Of a DNA stretch of 22,342 bases, positions 14,317 through 19,881 are shown piece by piece; position 1 is the stretch's first letter; each line of letters begins with the position of its first letter. The translations under genes were made by a program, and so were the position numbers. The DNA lies in the IMG/VR virus record IMGVR_UViG_3300038701_001827, positions 1-22,342 of that record. One strand, written 5' to 3'. Under the pieces are notes generated by a model, which had not been told where the DNA came from, did not search any database, and saw only the letters and a program-made list of their open reading frames with translations. The DNA is from a virus.

Positions 14317-14651
14317 AGATCGTCGCCCTTCGGCGGCAGGGCATCGGCCAGCGTTTCAAACGCCTGCCCGCTGGCCACCACGCAGGTGATGCCGTTAGGA
14401 TTGGTGTAAGTAACCGTCCAGGACACGCAGGTGATGCCGTTAGGATTGGTGTAAGTAACCGTCCAGGAGCCGGTGTCGGCGTTGCTGAACAGTTCCATGA
14501 CCATTCCGCCGGAGCTCATGCCGAACGCCACCCGCGTCTCTGAGAAGTGCTCTGCGAGGTTGCGTAGAACCACGTCATGCGGCGCGCACTTCGGCGCGGC
14601 GTTGGCGGCTGTGGATAGGGCAAGCGCCCCGATGATGGTCAGGATGCGCAT
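14313..14651 (-). CDS. Secreted small protein with a 15-residue tandem duplication
   Basis: A 112-aa protein started at ATG 14651. The first 19 residues, MRILTIIGALALSTAANAA, form a classical signal peptide with cleavage after the ANA. The mature part has APHDVVLRNLAEHFSETRV, a beta region, and VVASGQAFETLADALPP near the end. Residues 62-76 and 77-91 are the same 15-mer, SWTVTYTNPNGITCV, each with one Cys, because the DNA carries an exact 45-bp tandem repeat. Related small periplasmic proteins in rhodobacterial prophages seem to have one copy of this W-T-x-x-x-x-x-P-x-G-x-x-C segment (from memory). Location is periplasmic; function is unknown. Confidence 0.75.
   Translation of the reverse strand: MRILTIIGALALSTAANAAPKCAPHDVVLRNLAEHFSETRVAFGMSSGGMVMELFSNADTGSWTVTYTNPNGITCVSWTVTYTNPNGITCVVASGQAFETLADALPPKGDDL
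14379..14468 (-). repeat. Exact 45-bp tandem duplication
   Basis: Bases 14379-14423 and 14424-14468 are identical over 45 positions, so the duplication is in frame and adds 15 residues to the secreted protein. Identity at every wobble position indicates a recent event. Confidence 0.95.
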
Positions 14652-14944
14652 GGGTCTAACTCCGGTGCTGTGCCCCCGAAAAGCCCCGGCGACCGAAGCC
14701 GCCGGGGAGTTGCGCGCAGGGGAACAGTGACGAGGAAAACCCCGCGCGGGGAGCAAAAGGTGCGGGCCAGAGGCAGGGGGGAGGATGCCCCCGGCCCGCT
14801 TACCGGCGCTGTCCCGACCGCCGGTATTCTGTGAGTGGTGGCGGGGAAAACGGCGCGCGCTTTCCCCGGTGCTGGCACAAATTCGGTCATTGAAATGTGA
14901 CGCGGGTGTGCCAAGCTTTGGGATAGGCAAGAAACCTCCGGGCA
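14652..14944 (-). other. Structured leader between cro-like gene and secreted protein gene
   Basis: About 290 bases with no clearly coding frame but three GC-rich inverted repeats on the minus-strand transcript: 14762-14799 (outer arms GCGGGCC/GGCCCGC with inner G/C runs), the palindrome CCCCGCGCGGGG at 14740-14751 followed by TTTT, and a terminator-like UUCG hairpin at 14684-14707. One frame (14639-14890, minus) reads GKARAVFPATTHR and RRLRSPGLFGG, a pattern I have seen in phage leader regions of other bacteria, so this may be a conserved RNA element or small overlapping gene. Confidence 0.5.
14678..14707 (-). terminator. UUCG-capped intrinsic terminator in early leader
   Basis: On the minus strand the arms CCCCGGCG and CGCCGGGG, with G-U and C-G pairs inside, close a UUCG tetraloop, and CTTTTC follows. 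This 10-bp stem plus short U-run lies about 30 bases before ATG 14651, so leftward early transcription must pass it. It may act as an attenuator overcome by antitermination or by translation. Confidence 0.65.
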
Positions 14945-15166
14945 TCATGACGCCTCCTGAGAAGGGGCGCTTTCAACCGATGGAGGATTGCTAACCATGT
15001 ACGAACGCAACCGCTCAACATCTGCGGATAGCTGTTCAGCCCTGCGGATCATCCGGTCACGCAGGCGCGGGTTCCCGGTTGCCAAACGGCAGACCGTCGC
15101 AGGCTGGATGCCGTGCGCAGCCGCATATTCGTCAACCTCGGACAAGAGTTTATCGATTTGATCCAT
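14945..15166 (-). CDS. Cro-like regulator, 73 aa
   Basis: A 73-aa protein beginning MDQIDKLLSEVDEYAAAHGI and continuing QPATVCRLATGNPRLRDRMI. Helix-turn-helix residues are about 11-32, with AAAHGIQPATVCRLA as the turn and recognition helix. The remainder is a helical R/E-rich segment and a short Ser/Pro tail. It is divergent from the cI-like repressor across an 87-base operator region and is the first gene of the leftward early operon, exactly the place of cro. No ribosome site precedes the ATG, and the mapped promoter would start transcription about one base upstream, so the mRNA is probably leaderless. Confidence 0.75.
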   Translation of the reverse strand: MDQIDKLLSEVDEYAAAHGIQPATVCRLATGNPRLRDRMIRRAEQLSADVERLRSYMVSNPPSVESAPSQEAS

Positions 15167-15173
15167 GCATCAG

Positions 15174-15202
15174 ACAGTGCCAAACGGCACCACAATAGTC
15201 AA
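15174..15202 (-). promoter_or_regulatory. Leftward early promoter overlapping operator
   Basis: On the minus strand TTGACT (15202-15197), a 17-base spacer, and a weak CACTGT (15179-15174) form a promoter whose spacer contains most of the operator palindrome. Predicted start of transcription is near 15167, next to the ATG of the cro-like gene. The rightward promoter has the same TTGAC plus operator layout. Confidence 0.55.
15177..15190. promoter_or_regulatory. Operator O1, GTGCCAAACGGCAC
   Basis: A 14-bp palindrome with arms GTGCC/GGCAC. Its reverse complement is identical in all 14 bases to operator O3 in the rightward promoter. A degenerate half-site, GTGCCGAATGAC, lies at 15203-15214 next to the -35 element. 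Confidence 0.75.
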
Positions 15203-15253
15203 GTGCCGAATGACCTGTTGCGACCAACGTCGCCGCCGTGCCTTACAAGCGGC

Positions 15254-15568
15254 ATGGCTGACCGGTTTAGAAGAGCACTTCTTTGGCACATGGAGCGGCA
15301 CGCTACGGGCGTTGCCGAGTTGGCGCGTGCTACTGGCGTGTCTGCGGATGTAATCAAGAAGCTGCGCACCCGCGAGGGGGCCTCGACCACTGCCGAAAAT
15401 GCGCTGCTTATTGCTTCATTTTACGGCAAAAGCGTAAACGACTTCATCGCCATGCGTGAGACGTCCGAAGCGACGGCTACTCTTGCAATGCTTGATTTGC
15501 TGTCAGAAGAAGAGCGGCGGATTTTGCGGTCACAAATTCAGGGCCTGATTGACGCACGCGGGAGATAA
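15254..15568 (+). CDS. CI-like prophage repressor, XRE-type HTH
   Basis: A 104-aa protein starting at ATG 15254 (MADRFRRALLWHMERHATGV); an earlier in-frame start is rejected because it would overlap the cro-like gene and the operator. Residues about 18-42 form an XRE-type HTH, VAELARATGVSADVIKKLRTREG, followed by ASTTAENALLIASFYGKSVNDFI. The C-terminal 35 residues (LAMLDLLSEEERRILRSQIQGLI) form a dimerisation-type helix pair. It lacks a LexA/S24 self-cleavage domain, so induction would need an antirepressor or another route rather than RecA-driven cleavage. It is divergent from the cro-like gene and probably binds the GTGCC-N4-GGCAC operators. Confidence 0.82.
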   Translation: MADRFRRALLWHMERHATGVAELARATGVSADVIKKLRTREGASTTAENALLIASFYGKSVNDFIAMRETSEATATLAMLDLLSEEERRILRSQIQGLIDARGR

Positions 15569-15709
15569 GAAGCCTTAGCGCCATTTCCTGGACTGCTTTC
15601 AAATCGTCGTGCGCAACGTTCAGCCCTAAAATATTCACGTACATCTTGCCCCGCCCTCAATAGAACGACCCTAAACAATACGTTCGCGCATACGCAAGGC
15701 AAAGTTTCG

Positions 15710-15723
15710 GTGCCGTTCGGCAC
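15710..15723. promoter_or_regulatory. Operator O2, GTGCCGTTCGGCAC
   Basis: A 14-bp palindrome differing from O3 at one central base. It lies 8 bases upstream of the -35 element of the rightward promoter and 30 bp (about three helical turns) from O3, a spacing suited to cooperative repressor binding. Confidence 0.75.
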
Positions 15724-15731
15724 TTTTGCAC

Positions 15732-15760
15732 TTGACGCGGTGCCGTTTGGCACTTATCGT
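15732..15760 (+). promoter_or_regulatory. Rightward early promoter overlapping operator
   Basis: TTGACG (15732-15737), a 17-base spacer and TATCGT (15755-15760) form a sigma-70-type promoter. Operator O3 fills the spacer, so bound repressor would block RNA polymerase. It drives the plus-strand operon beginning at 15788. Confidence 0.6.
15740..15753. promoter_or_regulatory. Operator O3, GTGCCGTTTGGCAC
   Basis: A perfect 14-bp palindrome between the -35 and -10 elements of the rightward promoter, identical to O1 read on the opposite strand. Confidence 0.8.
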
Positions 15761-15787
15761 CCTCCATACCAGCCAATGGAGGACCAC

Positions 15788-16147
15788 ATGGCAACTTGGA
15801 AGAAAATCACCCGCAAGCGCTTCGCCGGAAAAGCCAGCCGAACGGAATTTGCTGTGAGCCGCAGCCGCACAGGCACGCAGAATGCAACCCTTATCATCCC
15901 CGGCTGCGCGGGCATCGAAGATGAGCGCGCCAACGTCTACTCGGATGGCAACGGAAAGCTGGCCTTCCACTTCGCTGGCGACGGCGTTTTCAAGGTTACG
16001 AAGGGGTCCAGCGCCGCGACTTCTTGCCGGGTCAGTATCCCCAAAGATTACGCGGAGCGCATCCCCTTCGGCGTCAACGACGTCAGCCTGACCCGCGACG
16101 GTGACATGTACGTGCTCGACCTCACCCAGATCGGCGGCGGGGCGTAA
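15788..16147 (+). CDS. First gene of rightward operon, 119 aa
   Basis: Starts at ATG 15788 behind GGAGG (GGAGGACCACATG); a GTG further upstream lies inside operator O2 and is rejected. The 119-aa product begins MATWKKITRKRFAGKASRTE, then holds beta-type segments (FAVSRSRTGTQNATLIIP, GKLAFHFAGDGVFKVTKG) and a C-terminal VSIPKDYAERIPFGVNDVSL and DGDMYVLDL. The pattern resembles small beta-barrel, DNA-mimic or AbrB-like folds, but I do not recognise the family. As the first gene under repressor control it could be a takeover or antirepressor function, which is speculation. Confidence 0.7.
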   Translation: MATWKKITRKRFAGKASRTEFAVSRSRTGTQNATLIIPGCAGIEDERANVYSDGNGKLAFHFAGDGVFKVTKGSSAATSCRVSIPKDYAERIPFGVNDVSLTRDGDMYVLDLTQIGGGA

Positions 16148-16176
16148 AGCCCCCTCCCATACCCACGGAGGACCAC

Positions 16177-16572
16177 ATGCCAGCCATACTCATCCGCCAC
16201 ACGCCGCGTTTCAACTTCGCGAACATGACCCGCAGTCCCCGGCGCTGGTATTGCGTCATGACCTGCCACGGCATGGATGCCGCAGACCACGCCCGCGCCT
16301 GCTACACCTACACAGACGCGCTCATCGTGGACGACCAGAGCATCCGCAATGAAGACTTCGTTGCGGACACGGGCCCCCGCCTTCATGGCGCCGAGGTTGT
16401 GCCCGCGTCCCGCCCCGATCCCGTCATGGTTTCCGAACTGTCCATCCTTCGGATGCAGATCAACGGGGGCCGTCTGAGCCGCGCCAAGCTGGCACGGGCA
16501 AGGGCCGAGGCCGAGCGCATCCAGCGCCATATCGACGACTTTCGCACCCTGTATCTGGAGGCCGCAGAATGA
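16177..16572 (+). CDS. Hypothetical protein, 131 aa
   Basis: ATG 16177 is preceded by the same GGAGGACCACATG sequence as the first gene (16167-16179), a 13-base duplicated start context. The product begins MPAILIRHTPRFNFANMTRS; the N-terminal 75 residues contain several His, Cys and Tyr (RRWYCVMTCHGMDAADHARA), and the C-terminal part (about 90-131) is a long basic/acidic helix, LSRAKLARARAEAERIQRHI. No family is recognised. Confidence 0.65.
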   Translation: MPAILIRHTPRFNFANMTRSPRRWYCVMTCHGMDAADHARACYTYTDALIVDDQSIRNEDFVADTGPRLHGAEVVPASRPDPVMVSELSILRMQINGGRLSRAKLARARAEAERIQRHIDDFRTLYLEAAE

Positions 16573-16784
16573 GCCGCTCAGACGCAGAAATCCGGGTCAT
16601 GTGCGACACCTGCCAGACCGAGGAAGTCTGGGAACCTGAATTTGTGTACCGCGATTTTTCGGGTGCCAACGGGTATTACGACACGTCCAACGGGGCCTTT
16701 CGGCGCTGGTGCGAAAGCGCGGGATGGAAGACCGACGACGACACAGACACCTGCGCCGATTGCCTTGAGGGATCCGCAGAATGA
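16569..16784 (+). CDS. Zinc-ribbon-like small protein, 71 aa
   Basis: A 71-aa protein beginning MSRSDAEIRVMCDTCQTEEV. It has a C-x-x-C pair at residues 12-15 (CDTC) and a second near the end (CADC, about 62-65), enough for one zinc site. Between them is an aromatic, acidic region (VYRDFSGANGYYDTSN, RRWCESAGWKTDDD). It overlaps the preceding and following genes by ATGA. Small zinc-ribbon proteins in phage early operons often bind nucleic acid or host enzymes; the role here is unknown. Confidence 0.65.
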   Translation: MSRSDAEIRVMCDTCQTEEVWEPEFVYRDFSGANGYYDTSNGAFRRWCESAGWKTDDDTDTCADCLEGSAE

Positions 16785-16957
16785 CCGCCTCATACCTCAA
16801 CCTCCTGACCGACACCCTAGCCATGGTTGACCACGAAATCACCGTGGCCCTCGAGGACCGCGACATGCGCCGCGCCGACGCGCTCATGGGGGACGCGGAC
16901 AAGCTGGCAACGCGGATCGACAATCAGCGAAAGGCTATGGGGGAGAAGCCGCAATGA
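16781..16957 (+). CDS. Small helical protein, 58 aa
   Basis: ATG 16781 overlaps the zinc-ribbon stop as ATGA. The product begins MTASYLNLLTDTLAMVDHEI and is predicted fully helical, ending KAMGEKPQ. The pattern of acidic and hydrophobic residues suggests a small helical hairpin. No function is recognised. Its own stop overlaps the next ATG (ATGA), so it belongs to the same translational chain. Confidence 0.6.
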   Translation: MTASYLNLLTDTLAMVDHEITVALEDRDMRRADALMGDADKLATRIDNQRKAMGEKPQ

Positions 16958-17052
16958 CCCCGCAACGCAATCACGGGGCTGCCATCGCCCTGTTCATCGC
17001 AGCCGCAATCTACGCCGCGCTTGCCGCGTGGCTGTTCTGGGGAGGCCAGTGA
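16954..17052 (+). CDS. Single-span membrane micropeptide, 32 aa
   Basis: ATG 16954 overlaps the preceding stop by ATGA. The product begins MTPQRNHGAAIALFIAAAIY and ends with AALAAWLFWGGQ: a short basic N-terminus and one membrane span covering about residues 9-29. Such tiny membrane proteins are common in phage early operons, but no role can be assigned. A GGAGG inside its end serves the next gene. Confidence 0.55.
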   Translation: MTPQRNHGAAIALFIAAAIYAALAAWLFWGGQ

Positions 17053-17053
17053 T

Positions 17054-17251
17054 ATGAAACGAAACCGCACCACCGCCCACTACGCCGCCGCAGACCTGTT
17101 CCGAAACATCGTCGCCCAGGATGAATGCGGCAATCCGCATCTTGCAGAATTGCGCGCCGAAAACGTGGAGGAAGCCCTTCGCGACGTAGCGCAGGCCCTC
17201 GGGTTCACCGTCGCCCGCGCTGAAATCGCCAAACTGGAGGCCGCAGAATGA
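17054..17251 (+). CDS. Hypothetical early protein, 65 aa
   Basis: ATG 17054 has GGAGG at 17041-17045; the longer frame from 17021 is rejected. The 65-aa product begins MKRNRTTAHYAAADLFRNIV and contains DECGNPHLAELRAENVEEAL and a C-terminal helix FTVARAEIAKLEAAE. It is helical and mixed-charge. No family is recognised. It ends ATGA-coupled to the next gene. Confidence 0.65.
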   Translation: MKRNRTTAHYAAADLFRNIVAQDECGNPHLAELRAENVEEALRDVAQALGFTVARAEIAKLEAAE

Positions 17252-17394
17252 CCACCCGCGAACGCTTCCACGCATGGATGGCAGAACGCCGCCGCTTCAA
17301 GAAAGGCTCTGCTGAACACGAATACATGACGCGCGCAGCCCGCAAGCTGGTCTGGATCATGCGTCGCGTCCCAACAACGGAGTGGCCCGTATGA
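17248..17394 (+). CDS. Small basic protein, 48 aa
   Basis: ATG 17248, coupled by ATGA at both ends. The 48-aa product begins MTTRERFHAWMAERRRFKKG and continues SAEHEYMTRAARKLVWIMRR, a strongly basic amphipathic helical protein ending VPTTEWPV. Nucleic-acid binding is plausible from charge only. No family is recognised. Confidence 0.6.
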   Translation: MTTRERFHAWMAERRRFKKGSAEHEYMTRAARKLVWIMRRVPTTEWPV

Positions 17395-17885
17395 CCCGCA
17401 TAGACACCAATTTCATTGCCGCCGTTTCCGCCGAACTTGCCGACATGCTTGGCGACGACTTCGACCCGGAAACATTCTGGGACTCTCTGGACGGCGAAAC
17501 CGACGCGCTCGACATTGCCGACCGGCTTCTGAGCCAGCGGGCAGAGGCCAAGGCGCTGGCAGACGCAGCCAAGGCGCAGGCGTCCGAACTGTCCAAGCGG
17601 GCAAGCCGGATCGCCGCCCGCGCCAGTGCTATCGACAAGGCGCTGTTCACGCTCCTGGACGCGACCGGGCAGAAGAAACTGGAACGCCCCGCCGCGACCG
17701 TGAGCCGCCGTCAGGGCAGCCTGTCCGTCCAGATCACCAACGAAGTGGACGTGCCGACGCAGCTTTGCAAGACCACCGTCACGCCCGACAAGGCCGCGAT
17801 CAAGAAGCAGATCGAAGCTGGCGAAATCGTGCCGGGTGCTGAACTGGTGCGGGGCGCTGACGGCATCACAGTGAGGGTGGCGTGA
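17391..17885 (+). CDS. Gp157-family phage protein
   Basis: A 164-aa protein started at ATG 17391 (MTRIDTNFIAAVSAELADML), overlapping the preceding stop by ATGA. The middle is a long helix (about 45-95: DRLLSQRAEAKALADAAKAQ, then ASELSKRASRIAARASAIDK), followed by LFTLLDATGQKKLERPAATV and SRRQGSLSVQITNEVDVP. This helix-then-beta arrangement with the KLERPxxTxSxRxG segment is the signature of the siphovirus Gp157 family, linked in other phages with resistance or recombination modules. Here it is directly followed by the ERF annealase, its usual neighbour. It may assist single-strand annealing; the mechanism is not established. Confidence 0.85.
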   Translation: MTRIDTNFIAAVSAELADMLGDDFDPETFWDSLDGETDALDIADRLLSQRAEAKALADAAKAQASELSKRASRIAARASAIDKALFTLLDATGQKKLERPAATVSRRQGSLSVQITNEVDVPTQLCKTTVTPDKAAIKKQIEAGEIVPGAELVRGADGITVRVA

Positions 17886-18454
17886 TGAGCCTGAGCCGAC
17901 TTCAAAAAGCCGTCCACGTCGCCAAAGACAAGGAAAACACATTCGGGGGATACAACTACCGCACCGCAGAGGGCATCCTTGCCGCCGCAAAGGCGCAGAT
18001 GCAAGATGGCGAAAGCATCGTTGTATCCGACCAATTGCAAGAGGTGGCGGGGCAGATTTTCGTTTCCGCCACGGCGACGGTCACATTCGCTGACGGCACA
18101 AGCGCCAATGCCACAGGCCACGCGCTGCATTCCCTGCAAAAGAAGGGCATGGATGCCGCGCAGATCACCGGGTCAGCTTCAAGCTACGCCCGCAAATACG
18201 CGCTTTCGGGCCTACTTGCGCTCGATGATGGCTCTGCTGATCCGGACGGAAAAGACAACAGGGAACCTGCGCCGCGCCAGATCGCCGACGACCTCAAGGC
18301 CGGTGTTGACCGCCAGGACACGCTCGAAAATCTCGGCGGATACTGGAAGGCCCTGCAAGAGGATCTGTTGCGGCTGCCGGAACCCATGCGCAACGAAGTC
18401 ACCGCCGCCAAGGACAAGCGCAAGGGTGAACTGTCGCAACGGGATGCCGCGTGA
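17885..18454 (+). CDS. erf: ERF-family single-strand annealing protein
   Basis: A 189-aa recombinase that anneals complementary single strands, used for genome circularisation and recombination-dependent replication. It begins MSLSRLQKAVHVAKDKENTF, followed by GGYNYRTAEGILAAAKAQM, the standard ERF opening. The core motif ITGSASSYARKYALSGLLAL (about 95-114) followed by DDGSADPDG is the conserved ERF block. The C-terminal tail is variable and charged. ATG 17885 is chosen over the GTG one codon earlier; TGATG overlaps the Gp157 stop. Next come NinB and a YbcO-type nuclease, forming a recombination cassette. Confidence 0.9.
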   Translation: MSLSRLQKAVHVAKDKENTFGGYNYRTAEGILAAAKAQMQDGESIVVSDQLQEVAGQIFVSATATVTFADGTSANATGHALHSLQKKGMDAAQITGSASSYARKYALSGLLALDDGSADPDGKDNREPAPRQIADDLKAGVDRQDTLENLGGYWKALQEDLLRLPEPMRNEVTAAKDKRKGELSQRDAA

Positions 18455-18849
18455 TGCCCGTGATCTACCTCATAGGCCCACCACAACGCGCCTACGCCGC
18501 CTCTGCGCTGGCGCAGGCCCCGGACAATGCCGTGGTGTCCATCACCGCCCCCAAGCGCACGCCGCCGCAGAACAAGAAGATGTGGGCCATGACGCACGAC
18601 GTTGCGCGGGCCAAGCCAGAGGGGCGCATGTGGATACCGGACACGTGGAAGGCCGCGTTCATGCACAGCCTCGGGCATCAATGCCAGTTTGCCGAGGGTC
18701 TGGACGGTTCCGGCCCGTTCCCTGTCGGCTATCGGTCGTCAAACCTCAAGGTAGCGCAGATGCGAGACCTGATTGAGGTGATCTATGAGTATGGCGGGCG
18801 GCACGGTGTCGAGTGGCGGGAAGCCAAGCGCAGCGGGTGGATGGAATGA
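18454..18849 (+). CDS. ninB: NinB-family recombination protein
   Basis: A 131-aa protein beginning MPVIYLIGPPQRAYAASALA. Family motifs are KRTPPQNKKMWAMTHDVARA (about 34-53), WIPDTWKAAFMHSLG and FPVGYRSSNLKVAQMRDLIE, followed by YEYGGRHGVEW. These are the NinB (PF05772) blocks; lambda NinB (Orf) acts with Red and SSB as a recombination mediator that loads on single strands. ATG 18454 overlaps the ERF stop (TGATG); a GTG one codon upstream is less likely. The following nuclease overlaps by ATGA. Confidence 0.88.
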   Translation: MPVIYLIGPPQRAYAASALAQAPDNAVVSITAPKRTPPQNKKMWAMTHDVARAKPEGRMWIPDTWKAAFMHSLGHQCQFAEGLDGSGPFPVGYRSSNLKVAQMRDLIEVIYEYGGRHGVEWREAKRSGWME

Positions 18850-19202
18850 GCCGTATCGACACCGGACGCCGCCCCTACGTGAAGGGCATCGAAAAGGTTC
18901 CAGCAGCACGCGAGGACGCGCGAGGGCGCGATTGTTCCCTGATGATCCCCGGCATCTGTTGCCACGATCCAGACCGCACCGTCGGGCTGCATATGCGCCT
19001 ATTCGGTTTCGGGGGAATGGGCATCAAGCCCGACGACATTTTCATCTTGGACGGCTGCGATTGCTGCCACGCGGTTTTCGATAGCCGGGACAAGTGGGCC
19101 GAGGCTGCGCTTGGTTGGGACGATGTTTTGCGCGCCTTCATGGTGACGCTGAAAAACCGGCGCGAGGCCGGGCTGATCCATATTGGAAAGGAACCGAAAT
19201 GA
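18846..19202 (+). CDS. YbcO/DUF1364-type HNH-like nuclease
   Basis: A 118-aa protein started at ATG 18846 inside ATGA; a longer frame is rejected. It begins MSRIDTGRRPYVKGIEKVPA. The family pattern is seen in RDCSLMIPGICCHDPDRTVG (C30, C38, C39) and LHMRLFGFGGMGIKPDDIFI, then CDCCHAVFDSRD (C71, C74, H75). In YbcO-like nucleases the cysteines hold a zinc and the histidines form an HNH-like active site; here H49 and H75 are candidates. It follows ERF and NinB, as in lambdoid nin regions, and is probably the cassette's endonuclease for branched or single-stranded DNA. Confidence 0.85.
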   Translation: MSRIDTGRRPYVKGIEKVPAAREDARGRDCSLMIPGICCHDPDRTVGLHMRLFGFGGMGIKPDDIFILDGCDCCHAVFDSRDKWAEAALGWDDVLRAFMVTLKNRREAGLIHIGKEPK

Positions 19203-19372
19203 GCCACCACCTGACCGACATTCACGGCCATATCTCCGGCCCTGACGCGGTGCCTGAAACCGTAGACCCCGTGCGGGCGGCTGCGGATGAACTGGCCGAC
19301 GCCATTGAGATGAATAAGACGTGGGAAGAGATCGACGCCGCCCTCGCCGCCTACCGCAAGGCGACGGGATAA
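19199..19372 (+). CDS. Small acidic protein, 57 aa
   Basis: ATG 19199 overlaps the nuclease stop by ATGA. The product begins MSHHLTDIHGHISGPDAVPE and is acidic and helical afterwards (DPVRAAADELADAIEMNKTW, EEIDAALAAYRKATG). No family is recognised. It is the last gene before a break of about 93 bases that carries a GC-rich hairpin. Confidence 0.6.
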   Translation: MSHHLTDIHGHISGPDAVPETVDPVRAAADELADAIEMNKTWEEIDAALAAYRKATG

Positions 19373-19396
19373 CCCCTTACCCCCTGTTGCCGGGGG

Positions 19397-19445
19397 GACC
19401 CCTGCCGCCGCCCTATCCCCCGTGGGGGCCAAGCGGCAGGGGGTC
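19397..19445 (+). terminator. Strong GC hairpin in plus-strand operon
   Basis: Arms GACCCCTGCCGC (19397-19408) and GCGGCAGGGGGTC (19433-19445) pair with one bulged G, and the inner CCCCC-GT-GGGGG can pair too. There is no U-run, so it is more likely an mRNA processing or pausing element, or a Rho-related barrier, than a simple terminator. It separates the recombination cassette from the integrase group. Confidence 0.45.
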
Positions 19446-19465
19446 AACACCAGGAGAATGAAACG

Positions 19466-19636
19466 ATGGTTTACAGCCTGAAAGCAAATATCGACGACAT
19501 GGGTTATCAGGAAGCCCGCGCGGTTATGGCCGCGATATTCGAGCGTTACGGGTCGCACATGGTCGAAGAGGAATTGAAGGCTTGGGAAGACTCATGCCGG
19601 GCCGACGTGCCTGTCCAGAATGAGGATCGGAAATGA
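19466..19636 (+). CDS. Small protein, 56 aa
   Basis: ATG 19466 follows AGGAGA with suitable spacing. The product begins MVYSLKANIDDMGYQEARAV and continues MAAIFERYGSHMVEEELKAW, ending NEDRK. It is helical and acidic. It opens a new translated group after the hairpin and overlaps the next gene by ATGA. No family is recognised. Confidence 0.6.
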   Translation: MVYSLKANIDDMGYQEARAVMAAIFERYGSHMVEEELKAWEDSCRADVPVQNEDRK

Positions 19637-19881
19637 CCAAATGGACAATACCGGACCGCATCGAAGAACTCCGCACCGCCCGCGCTGAGGCCTATGCGCA
19701 GGCGCTGGAGGATGCGGCGGAAGCGCGAGGCATGTGGTTCGGCTTCAACACGAATGGCGAGCCAGACGGGTCATATTGCACGGTTCAGGCGCATGACCCC
19801 GGCGGCATGAAATATTACGTCAGCAGCGAGGCCATCCGCTCCCTGCCCAACCCCCACGCGCCGGAAGGGGGTGAGAGGTGA
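19633..19881 (+). CDS. Hypothetical protein, 82 aa
   Basis: An 82-aa protein beginning MTKWTIPDRIEELRTARAEA. The first 32 residues are helical, followed by a beta-type region (MWFGFNTNGEPDGSYCTVQA, KYYVSSEAIRSLP). No family is recognised. Start ATGA-coupled; the stop overlaps the GTG of the next ORF (GTGA). Confidence 0.6.
   Translation: MTKWTIPDRIEELRTARAEAYAQALEDAAEARGMWFGFNTNGEPDGSYCTVQAHDPGGMKYYVSSEAIRSLPNPHAPEGGER

Larger units (their letters stand above)
15569..15787. other. Gap after repressor holding rightward promoter
   Basis: No gene is seen. The right third contains operators O2 and O3 and the rightward promoter; the left part (15569-15700) shows no recognisable structure apart from an AT-richer patch at about 15625-15645. 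Confidence 0.5.

Noticed and set aside
14313-14948. Reading the secreted protein gene from 14948 as a 211-aa protein
   Set aside because: The added N-terminus would be encoded by the hairpin leader and would bury the signal peptide; ATG 14651 gives a normal signal sequence.
15254-15568. A self-cleaving LexA/CI-type repressor
   Set aside because: The protein ends at 104 residues, with only an HTH and a short helical tail; no S24 peptidase domain or Ser/Lys dyad region is present.
17205-17990. A 261-codon minus-strand open frame
   Set aside because: Antisense to Gp157 and its neighbours, which have clear family motifs on the plus strand.
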